A stretch of DNA of 64,000 nucleotides from Trichosphaerium sp. ATCC 40318 (lineage: Eukaryota > Discosea > Flabellinia > Trichosidae): NCBI GenBank assembly GCA_038496445.1, contig JALMLS010000438.1, positions 62,001 through 126,000 of the forward strand, in the 5' to 3' direction. A program made the translations under genes and the position numbers. Each line of letters starts with the position of its first letter. Positions within the stretch are counted from its first letter, which is position 1. Positions 1 to 9,477 of this stretch are shown here, one piece after another. Below the pieces are notes generated by a model, which made no database searches, was not told where the DNA came from, and saw only the letters and a program-made list of their open reading frames with translations.

Positions 1-1
1 A

Positions 2-1457
2 GCAAAGTATGTTGGTGAATTTAGTTTTGGCGAATACATCAAGTCTGGATGCGTTTATTTCAATAATGGTACAAGGTTGGATGTTAATTGGTATTTTACA
101 CTGCTCGAAGATTGTAAAATAACACACCCTGGTGAGAGAACAATTGAAGCCAAATGGAGAATCAACGAAAGCAAGTTGATCACTTTTCTTGATGTGTACC
201 AAGCCACACTTAACCTTAAACATGAGGCTCCCACAATCTGGTATATTGGTAGAAATACGTCAATATCACCATCAACCTGGACACGTGACCAGGTGCTATA
301 TGTGCTAAACAGGATCGAACCAAAGCTTGTTGACTTTTTGAAACCGCAGCAATTAAGGTACGTATTAGTGTTCGAGCTAGCAGATTCCCTTACATTTTGT
401 TTACGCACAGTGGCAAAGACTTTTTGGAATTGGAGAAAACAATGCTTGTGTCTTGGCTTAACGTACCCTTAGGGTATGCAAACAAACTTCTAGAGTACAT
501 CAGTTACCTGAAACAAGGTACACTACACCAACGCTTCGCACTTTGTTGACCTTACAAATAGGAGGATCTAGTAATCAATCAAAGCTTGTGGAACGAGGTA
601 CGCTCTCACTCTCATATGTAATCTTATATTCACATTGATCTTAGTTCCTAAAGACTCAAAGGAGTTTAAAGACTTGGAAAAAGAAGTTAAAGCAGCAACA
701 AACAATCAAATCGCTATTTACCTTCCACCACACCAACCCAAACCGCTCATGTTCATCCTTGTTGGTGCTTACCGTATTCTCAACCCCAAACTCAGGTATT
801 TACAATTAAGTTGGTTTGTTTAAAGATTTTCTAGAGACGCATATGAAAACATGAAGCAACAATTGCATGGAGACAAAAGAGAGTTCATTGGATTTCATGG
901 AACCTCGTCCTCAAATTTGAAGAGTATTTGCGAGTACGTCCTTGTGAATTTCTTATCACTATAAATCTTATCTAATACCATTGTTAGAAGCGGTTTACTT
1001 CCTGTTGGTCACGCTAAAAATACCAGCAATGCAACCGACAATGGTACGTGTTCGTATTCGCTTTTCAATCAACTAAACAGTGTGAAAAAAAAAGGATGGT
1101 TTGGTGACTGTACAAAGGGAATCTATGTATCACGATACATGGATTACAGTCTTAAATACTGTCGCCCAAATGGAGTGCTCACGCCCGTAAAATCAGGAGA
1201 TATTGTTAGATTGCTTATGTTTCGTGTTCTTCCAGGCAAAACTAACTTTGTGCAAAAAGTATGTAAACCAAAACTTGGTAGATTTTGATAGTATCATTTA
1301 GAAAACACTTGGGTTGCAACCGACACCTGGATACGACAGTAATAGCTCCCCTCGATATATGGAGTGGTTTTTATACTCATCGGACCAGGTTTTACCTGTT
1401 TATGTGCTTAAGATACGTGCTATGTACAACAACCGTACAGTGCATGATGATTTCTGA
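2..1457 (+). CDS. SAM domain + PARP-type ADP-ribosyltransferase, 5' end outside window
   Basis: Spliced gene open from the window edge. Exons read as 2-357, 411-517, 562-597, 645-795, 835-933, 988-1043, about 1095-1258 and 1302-1457, separated by introns of 39-54 bp, giving about 374 visible residues. Visible residues about 95-154 have the helical pattern of a SAM domain (starts WTRDQV, ends YISYLKQ). Residues about 225-370 are PARP-like: FHGT (NAD-binding His), CTKGIYVS (Tyr of the H-Y-E triad) and MEWFLYSSDQVLPVY near the end, where PARPs carry the catalytic Glu. It should transfer ADP-ribose from NAD to proteins; SAM next to PARP recalls tankyrase, but the ankyrin repeats, if any, lie upstream of the window. 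Oddity: after the intron at 1044 the obvious acceptor (CAG at 1080) breaks the frame through an A9 run; an acceptor at 1094 keeps it. Either that site is used or the A-run has a one-base error. Confidence 0.75.
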
Positions 1458-2517
1458 TTATGAGAATTTGAAATGATTTTGTGAACGAATAAATTGTTTG
1501 TTAGATACTGGTCGTCTCAAATACCCCATTTAATGCTTTAATGCACTACTATTCAACATATAGCTTGTAACGTCATAGCTACCAGTGACATGCTAACCTT
1601 CAATTTCGATGGAATCTGTGTCCAGAATATACCGAAAGATAGAAAAAGAGAACTTCGCTAGAGTATGAAATATTTGTTTTAAACTGATTTGTTAATCTGT
1701 TTTTTCGTTGACTAGTCTGACTCACACGCTTGATCACGATGAATCACACGTTAAACGACTTTAATCAAGCGTTACCAATTACCACCATCTCATGAGTTTC
1801 ATACTTTAAGTACAAGCGATGGTACAGAACATCTAAAGGTTTGTGCAATAAGCTTTGAAAAATACCCATAAAAATACATCAAATCAAGAACAACTAATAA
1901 ATTTTGATTTGCTTGCTCTGAGTAACCCGAGAAATATGAAATTCCATATCTGTATTTGCTAGCATAAATGAAGAGTTTTCAGATAGAAAAGAGCTCCATC
2001 CGTTACTTTCTAAACGTAATAATGATATCAGCATTGCTAAAAAGTGGACTGTGTTGAAGGGTATATATATAAACGTGCAGTAGATTGTAAATGTGCGGTT
2101 GATTAAGGGGCAGCATCGCTTTTGAGACAGTTTCGAAAATTGATGTCATTTTTAACATGTAGCCAAGGTGCTATATTTATAGTTTTACAACCCAGTTTGT
2201 GATTCGTTTTATGCTGTGCCGAGGACCGACAGCCAAAGCAACTTTTTACAAAATTTCTGAAACTCAAAAGCGAAGCTGCCCTATTCCTCCATGTTCGAGC
2301 GCGTTTACACAACTTTGCATAAAGTAGCAGTACTGGCACTGACCTCAGTCGCGAGTGTTTAGGGGCACTTTTTAACGTTACCACTCACGCTGTTCTTACT
2401 GTGCGCATTGGGTACCTTGCGCATTTTCTTAAACTTATGAGATTCACTAAATTTTAGGAACTGCCTTAACAGCTTAAGTGATTGCAACTTTCAAAAAACA
2501 ACTTTGCAACTACTATC
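1458..2517. other. Intergenic, no gene seen
   Basis: About 1 kb of AT-rich sequence between the SAM-PARP stop and the next secreted-protein start. A 93-codon minus-strand open frame here has no ATG start and no familiar composition. I see no repeat or RNA gene. Confidence 0.5.
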
Positions 2518-3567
2518 ATGCAGCTTATTATTGTTCTCGCTTTTGTAGCTATTACTTTCGCTCAAATATACCCAATTCCTCCATCGTTTAAAAGCGTTCA
2601 GTTCGAGTTTACCGCAAAACAAGTTATGTCAGGTCAGCCTTCATTGGCAAGTAACGGTACATGGGCATACATGGGTTCTGCACCAAATGATTTCAAACTT
2701 GTACGCCTTTTACGCCTTTTTGCAGTTTATTCTCCCAAAAGCGTTGTTATACGTTGCAACCGTAATTCTACGCTCGTTTCTTGTTAATAGACGCTTCTGT
2801 GTACTAGTCTAACTTCGCTTTAGTATTTGGATGTTACCATGGAAACTATTACAAACACTGGACTTGTCATTGAATCTCCTTCAGCGGTAAGTAGAAAACC
2901 AACTACCAGAATTTTGCTCAGAAAATTACTTATCTTGCCTCAATTTTATCGCACTGCCCCTTTGAGCGTACAACGGGCAAGCGAAAGCTAGAATCGTTAG
3001 CTTTAAAGCGAAGCAATCGGCCCCGCCTAAAAACCAAAAAATTCTCGAGCTTTTTTTGCTTCGGAGACTCAACACTGTCTGAAATCTTATCTGTTTTACA
3101 TAGAGAACTCAATACAACATCAACCCTACAAATGGACAATGTCAAGAATCTTCTGAGCCTCTACCAAACCCAAGTGATCCAGTATGCAACTGGTCTCAGG
3201 TACGCGCAGAGGAAAAATGTAATAACTCTTCACGATGACTAACGAAGTTATTTTTAGACTGGAAGAGAATGGGAACAAGCTTGCTCTGGTCCTGGTGTAA
3301 CTATCCTATCTCACGTACTCATTGATAGCAACGGAGATATCAGCCATATAACTACTGAAGTCACTGTTGCTGGTCAAACTCTAACAGCTGAATACACAAT
3401 AACAAATACTCTTGCTCCACCTACTGCTGCAACATTTGAAGTACGGTTTTTATTTTTTTTTATTGTTTCGACTCATAGTTGCTGACTACTTCTGTTTTTA
3501 GATCCCAGCTTCATGCAACAGCTCATTTAAACTATCAAGCGTACAACAACTACTCAATAGATTCTAA
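2518..3567 (+). CDS. Small secreted protein, five exons, family not recognised
   Basis: Exons 2518-2700, 2824-2886, 3104-3199, 3258-3440 and 3502-3567; all four introns are phase 0 and start GTACG or GTAAG, which strongly supports the model. The product is about 196 residues. It begins with a clear signal peptide (MQLIIVLAFVAITFAQ) and continues as a beta-rich, Thr/Ser-rich chain with four cysteines, consistent with an extracellular or vacuolar protein. There is no transmembrane segment at the end. The second intron (217 bp) is longer than usual here. An AATAAA signal follows the stop. I do not recognise the family and assign no activity. Confidence 0.75.
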
Positions 3568-3610
3568 TTGAGTACAAACGAAGTCTTGTAACCGCTTTTT
3601 TTTTTCTTGC

Positions 3611-3616
3611 AATAAA
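3611..3616 (+). terminator. AATAAA polyadenylation signal
   Basis: AATAAA 44 bp after the stop of the secreted-protein gene at 2518-3567, preceded by a T-rich run. The position suits a short 3' UTR. Confidence 0.5.
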
Positions 3617-3963
3617 ACTGTCCGTTTTATTCAAATTCACTCGTTTGTTGTTATCTTGAAAGTATGGTTGGCTCTTGAGCGTAGTATACAAACCATGGAT
3701 CGCCTTGTGTTAGTGTAGTTTTAAACCATAAGAGGCAAGGAGAGCATGTGTTTGCTACATTTGGCGTCAATCAAAGGTTTTCACAATCGCTGTTGTCTCA
3801 TAACTTAAATGGGCGAACCAGTCATGTTAACGCTGTGAGCAAGCAATTTTTAAGTACACGATACAAGTGGTTACGACTATAACGGAACACGTGACATATT
3901 AATAGGCAGAACAAAGAAATGCAAGTGTATTTATTAGAACAATGTGTCACGTATGTGACATTT

Positions 3964-4352
3964 TTACCAATAGGTTGGTGATGAACCTCCGAAACCTGAG
4001 TCATTGTCTACAACACGGCAACCATCAGCGCCCTTACCGCATTTCATTACCTTATGGTTTACGTCATAGTCATGAGAGAATACCCAAGGTAGAGCATCAA
4101 CACTTCTTGTTGTAAGATTGAATGCTGCTGATACAGATGGTGCAGCTACTTCATGATAATAGCAAAATAAATGGGCCAAGTTTGAGTGCGAAACAACTTT
4201 AGGAATTATTATGTGTGCAACTTGGAAAGGTTTGCCCCAGCGCTGACTTCTGGGCAGTATTTGTAGTCGTACTGTTGTAGGAAGTTACTGTTCCAGTTGA
4301 GTCCAACAACGCATGTTGTAAGAGCGATGATAAAGATTGTGACGTGGCGCAT
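3964..4352 (-). CDS. Small secreted protein with an apparent frameshift
   Basis: From the ATG at 4352 the minus strand encodes a signal peptide (MRHVTIFIIALTTCVVGLN) and continues to about 4235; the coding signal then resumes in another frame (GKPFQVAHIIIPKVV) and runs to the TAA at 3964. The switch falls at a GGGG run, so a one-base assembly error or a real frameshift is the simplest explanation; the only GT-AG alternative is a 23-bp intron, shorter than any other here. The joined chain would be about 128 residues with few cysteines and an unrecognised fold. It faces the secreted-protein gene at 2518-3567 tail to tail. Confidence 0.5.
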
Positions 4353-5835
4353 TTGTTGTACTGGGTAGTTAATTATGAATGGAGAAATGTAAGCATAAAG
4401 TTAAGAAAAATCGATTATTTCCTCCGTTACGAGCATTACTGTAGAATTCCGAGCTTGACTAGGTTAAAATCAGTGGCTTGCTTTAATATCATACGCTGGT
4501 AATACGCACGAAGTGTTATTAGTCGCAATACTAGCGACTTACAAACTAAAAACGCCGATACTTATTTATCTTTTTACCAGCGATTTCACGGTGATACAAG
4601 ACCAGTCTTTTTGTTACCATCAAGCCATGAGACTACAAGCTATACCGTAAAGCGGGTAAATGGACGAAAACAATAAGCAGTACATTGTTTGGTGTGTCAC
4701 GCGTTTGTACACTCTCGGGAACATAATTCTTAATTTGCTTTCCACATTGCTTTTTTAGGAAAGTTCCAATTTAGGAAAGAACATTTCCTGCGCCCATTAC
4801 AAAAGGCCCAGTGCGTCTGGAATTTGATCACATAGTGTGCAAAGGTGTTAGAGAGTAAAATAGATACACTACACTTGCGGAGAAACATAGCAAACTTGTT
4901 TACCAAACAGCTGGAATAACGCTCTTACGCGTTTTTATACCTAACAAGACTCAAGCAAATGGTCGCTCTTATCCAGTTTTTACTTGGGCCAAGCAACACT
5001 ATCACACTACTCCGTTGAGGGCTTATTGAACTAGTAAACACTACCAGCGCTTTTTGAGCGATCAACGCCTCTATTCTCCTTGCGCTATTTTATTTTAACG
5101 CTAAGCCTACTTTTTACAAGGCCACTAGTGTAGTGCGCATGTGACTTTCTGTACTTATGCCCATGTAAAGTACTCCATATGGATACACTATTTTTTTAGC
5201 TTGCAGAGTTGCAAAAGGCTACCTATGTTCACAAACCATCTCGAAAAATAGGCTCTCGCTAGCACAAAATAGCGATATTTCAAGTCAAATTCTTCATGGC
5301 AATCAAGCAGTACTGCTAGCGTGCTCGTTATATTATTTGGAAAAGCCGATTGCTTTGGACTGGGCTAAACAAGCCCAATTGGCAATATACAGCTTACAAT
5401 ATGTAACTACACTGTCGCTTTTCAGTGGTTAGTACGCTGTGTTCCCTGTTCATTGCGAAACTAGGTCCAAACAAACATTGATTTTTGAGAGCAAGCGTTC
5501 GGTTTTCAGCATAACTTCAGTAGTTAATGTCGCCGAAATTTGTGTACTGTTGCTCAGCTTGTATTCATATAGCGAGTACCAGTATCAAGTACAAACAGTA
5601 CCATCAATTATTTATACGTCAGGTTGATTTTGAATACCTCGGTTTGTGAACACGTTCGTTCTCACTACTATGATATTGTGAGTTGAAAGAAAGTGTGTAG
5701 ATCACGTTCCTTGATACAATACAACCTTCCATGTACTGTGTGTTTCTTGTTTCTATGTGTAATATCTATATGAGTCTAGTAGAAGTAAGATAAGATTAGA
5801 TACCTTTAAATATCAAAATTTGGCTGCACCTTTGG
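4353..5835. other. Gene-poor stretch
   Basis: About 1.5 kb without a supported gene. The longest open frame (62 codons near 5440) lacks splice partners and looks like chance. No tandem repeat or mobile-element termini seen. Confidence 0.45.
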
Positions 5836-5841
5836 CACGTG
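5836..5841. promoter_or_regulatory. CACGTG palindrome upstream of F-box/LRR gene
   Basis: CACGTG in the context GGCACGTGATTT, 65-70 bp before the ATG at 5906. The same element precedes other genes here (7472, 13940, 39373). CACGTG is the core site of bHLH regulators such as Cbf1, Pho4 and TFEB; which factor acts here is unknown. Confidence 0.4.
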
Positions 5842-5905
5842 ATTTTTTTAAAATCATCCTTGGTCAAAGGAAGCGCTTCTTCAAATAATTCTTACCAGCA
5901 ATACC

Positions 5906-7399
5906 ATGTCGAAGAGTTTATATATGTCATCACTACCACGGGAGATAGTACAAGAGATTCTGAGTTTTTTGCGCTCGTCAAATCTTAAATCAATATCCTT
6001 AGCTTGTAAGCAGTTTCTGCACATTGTGCGAAACGATATTGGCTTCCATAACACCTTAGTAACAGTGTACAACGTATTACCTCTAAACATGGCCAAAGGA
6101 CTGTTAAAATCAACCCACATTCATATACCCAAGCTAATGAAGCCAGATGTACTTGCTTTTCTTAGTGAGGCAAGAAAATTGAGGATAGACATCAAAAACA
6201 TCACTGATGGTGCCATAAAATACTTAACAAACGTCCGTAAACTCAGTATTGGTCATTTCAGCACTATCTCAGACGCTGGTTTATCTGCACTTTCAAATAT
6301 CACAAACCTTTCATTATTTCTTTCGGAAAGAATTACTCCAACAGGTCTTCTATCACTCTCTAGACTAAGAAAAATACAACTATGTGGTGACTGTGTTAAG
6401 GATAGTCATCTGGAAGCTATATCTGGAGTGCCAATCATCAATTTATCATTTTGTTGTAATGTCACTGATGAAGGTATTCAGTTTCTGTCCGGCGTTAAAA
6501 AAATAACAATCAACAGGTGTAACCAAGTAACTGATAAAGGGTATGCATCATTGGCAGGTGTCACGGAAGCACACCTTATACCTGGTTGTAGGTCAGGATC
6601 GAACTATTTGAAAGCTCCTGGAATGAAAGCGCTTGCTGGCATTAAAAAGCTTGTTATTCCTTTCAACATGTATTTAACTACTGAAGGCGTGTCAGCGCTT
6701 CGGGGTATACATACTATAGATATACGCCAAAGCAACGTTAAAGATAAGTGTATGAAAGCACTGTCAGGTGTTCACACTATTGACATTAGTGAGACAAGAA
6801 TAACTAGTGCAGGTCTTCAGCACCTACAAGGTGTACACACCATCCGATTGGATTACTGCTTTTTGGTATCGTCTCTTGGTATCTCATACCTTGCAGGTGT
6901 ACATACAATATCGTTATGCGGTTGTGACTTAATCACTGATGAAGGTGTCTCAACATTGAGTGGAGTAAAAACGATAAATCTGGATAGGTGCTATAAAATA
7001 ACCGACTTGTCTTTGAAAGCATTAAAAGGTGTTGAAGAGGTCAAACTTGACTATTGTGATAAGATCACAGATGAAGGTTTAAAGTATATTTCAGGAGCAT
7101 ATGATGTCAGTTTGGTATATTGTACCGAAATTACAGATATAGGTATAAGACACCTCATCGGAGTTAGAAAACTTGATATTTCTGGCTGCGACTATATTAC
7201 AAATAACAGCATTATACCTCTGTATGGTATACAAGAGTTGAAAGCAGACGGTTGTCATCTTATCAATGACTACGGAATCTTATATTTATTTGGTCCTCTC
7301 AAGCATTGCAGCTGTGATTCTGTGTCACAAAGGATGGCTTATTTCTTTTTTAAATCTTGTGGTACTGTGATAGTGAATGGAAAGGCGCCCTTGTACTGA
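5906..7399 (+). CDS. F-box / leucine-rich repeat protein (FBXL/AMN1-like), 497 aa
   Basis: Single-exon gene. Residues about 8-45 match an F-box (starts LPREIVQEILSFL, then ..SLACKQF..), the segment that normally docks Skp1 in SCF ubiquitin ligases. Residues about 90-480 are roughly 17 leucine-rich repeats of 22-23 residues of the cysteine-containing type seen in FBXL and AMN1 proteins, with the core ITDEGxxxLxGVxxIxLxxC. The repeats are divergent in DNA, unlike those of the paralogue at 13995-15439, so this copy looks older and functional. Expected role: substrate-recognition subunit of an SCF E3 ligase; partner and substrate unknown. Two paralogues follow on the same strand, with a minus-strand gene and two remnants between them. 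Confidence 0.85.
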   Translation: MSKSLYMSSLPREIVQEILSFLRSSNLKSISLACKQFLHIVRNDIGFHNTLVTVYNVLPLNMAKGLLKSTHIHIPKLMKPDVLAFLSEARKLRIDIKNITDGAIKYLTNVRKLSIGHFSTISDAGLSALSNITNLSLFLSERITPTGLLSLSRLRKIQLCGDCVKDSHLEAISGVPIINLSFCCNVTDEGIQFLSGVKKITINRCNQVTDKGYASLAGVTEAHLIPGCRSGSNYLKAPGMKALAGIKKLVIPFNMYLTTEGVSALRGIHTIDIRQSNVKDKCMKALSGVHTIDISETRITSAGLQHLQGVHTIRLDYCFLVSSLGISYLAGVHTISLCGCDLITDEGVSTLSGVKTINLDRCYKITDLSLKALKGVEEVKLDYCDKITDEGLKYISGAYDVSLVYCTEITDIGIRHLIGVRKLDISGCDYITNNSIIPLYGIQELKADGCHLINDYGILYLFGPLKHCSCDSVSQRMAYFFFKSCGTVIVNGKAPLY

Positions 7400-7471
7400 C
7401 ATCTAGAACAATGTTTACCATAAGCAACCCAATACGAAGATAATCTGAACCATCATATGTTTTGTTGTAGT

Positions 7472-7477
7472 CACGTG
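7472..7477. promoter_or_regulatory. CACGTG palindrome upstream of second F-box/LRR gene
   Basis: TCACGTGAT context, 175-180 bp before the spliced start codon at 7652 and 73 bp after the previous gene's stop. It belongs to the recurring CACGTG set. Confidence 0.35.
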
Positions 7478-7651
7478 ATTCTTTGTAAACAGCTTTTGGT
7501 TTCAAATAATTCAAAAGCTGTTCAGCGTATTTTTCCTACCCCTCTGAATAAGGTATTTGGGTGGCAAATACACTTTCCAAGTAAAGTTGTTCGCCAGTTG
7601 GAGCTTCTCTTGTAACCTCACAAGGGGTTTTGTAAAACGTGCTTGAAAGAT

Positions 7652-9271
7652 ATGGATACTACAAGGTCTGTGGACTGAGTATACAGTACTTTAGACGTCT
7701 AACTTTAAACTAGCGCGAAAAAAGAGCTGCAGAGCATTAATCTCTTAACTAAGAGTAGTAACATACTATACCTACCCGTAGAAATGATTTGCGCAATCTT
7801 AAAGCAAGCAACACCAAAATCTTTATTTACAGCAGCGCAAACATGCTGGACAATAGCCAATATGATACACAACAACGTAGGATACTTAAAAATAACTATT
7901 AAACCATCAGATATCCCGTACATAGTCAAATTTCAAGGAATTATGAATAACACTCAAATCAAACTAAGCGAGTATATCCCACCAACATTTAACATCGATA
8001 ATGCTATCAAGTCATTATCAAGCGCACGTAATATACACTTACCAAACCTTGAGTTTACAAATGAAGCTATTTTATCTCTTACTGGGCTTTACAAGATTAA
8101 CCTTCAAAATACTAATGTTGGAGATGATGCACTTAAAGCGCTTTCAGGTGTACACAATATAAACCTGAACTATTGCGTAAATATTACAGATGAGGGCGTA
8201 AAACAATTAACACGTGTTCATACATTATCTCTAATGTACACTTGTGTTACTGATGATAGTATTAAGCACTTAAAAGATGTATCAGTGTTAAGTGTATCAA
8301 ATACACTAGTCACTGATGAATCGATTAAGTGTATTGCAAAAGGTAAAACAAAGCTTTTTCTAGAAGGAACAACAATAACAGATGACTCTGTTAAAGAAAT
8401 AGCGAAGCATGGTACTATTGAGAGTATTGTTCTTGCAAAGACATCTGTAACAGATGACAGTATCAAGCTGTTGTCTGGACTTAAGTTCATTAGCTTAAGG
8501 AAGACAAGTGTAACGGATAAGGGTGTTTCAAGTCTAGCTGGTATACATACTTGTCTGTTAACTAGAACGAAAGTAACTGATGAAGGTATAAAGGCACTGG
8601 CTGGTGTACACAAGATTACCCTTGGATGTACCAAAGTTACTGATGATGGTATCATAGCACTCAAAGGAGTTCATGAGATTCATCTCAATCACACGTCAGT
8701 TACTGATAGAGGAATAAAGGCGTTAGCAGGTGTTCATACAATATGGCTTAATTACACTCAAGTTACTGATGAAGGTATCAAGGCACTTGCTGGAGTACAT
8801 AAAATAAGCCTTAAGTCTACCAAAGTTACAGATGAAGGTGTAAGAGCACTTGCTGGAGCGAAAACATGTGACTTAAGTGAAACTTCTGTTACAGATGATG
8901 GTATCAAGGCATTGGCTGGTGTCAGTAAAATTATTCTACATGATACTGCAGTTACAGATGAGGGCGTAAAGGCTTTGGCTGGTGTTCATACTATTGTACT
9001 TCGTGGGACAAATATCACTGATGAAAGCTTGAAGGCTTTGGTAGGTGTGAACACCATTAATTTGGAAAGTACAGCTGTCACAGATGAAGGAGTAAAGGCA
9101 TTAGTAGGTGTTCAGTGTATAAACATTACAAACACTCGAGTGACAGATGAAGCTATAAAATCACTTAGCAGTTTACAGGTAGTCACTTTTGGTGCGGATG
9201 ACGCACACAATGGGTTTGATGATACACTTCGTTATTTAATTGCTAAAGGGATGGACGTTCGATACAAATAA
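7652..9271 (+). CDS. F-box / leucine-rich repeat protein, paralogue 2
   Basis: The long open frame has a later ATG at 7784, but that would cut the F-box. A 14-bp first exon (7652-7665, MDTTS) followed by a 48-bp GT-AG intron (7666-7713) restores an N-terminus ending LYLPVEMICAILKQ, so I take 7652 as the start; total about 523 residues. F-box at about 25-60, then about 19 leucine-rich repeats to residue 515. Most repeats are 21 residues with the core VTDEGIKALAGVHxI and T/S in place of the cysteine of the 5906 paralogue. Likely the recognition subunit of an SCF-type ubiquitin ligase (family inference). Repeats 10-18 are more alike than the N-terminal ones, pointing to recent expansion within the array. 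Confidence 0.82.
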
Positions 9272-9477
9272 AGTATCAAAACATAGTTTGTCAACACTTT
9301 GTGGCCAAATATTCAAACTAATTTTTATGGCTAATGTGCCATGATTTAACAATTTTAATTGTAAGAGAAAACAGTAGTTTTATACATAAACTAGTTTACA
9401 AGTCACGAGCACATAGTTTTAATTTCTTTTGGTAAAAATCAAGTAGTAATTCAGACTTAACGGCATAAACTACTAAG

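Noticed and set aside
2103-2384. 93-codon minus-strand frame
   Set aside because: No ATG, no splice partners, arginine-rich chance composition.
8218-8664. 148-codon open frame on the minus strand
   Set aside because: Exact antisense of the LRR repeats of the 7652-9271 gene; the repeated codons keep it open. Same for 14580-14293 opposite paralogue 3.
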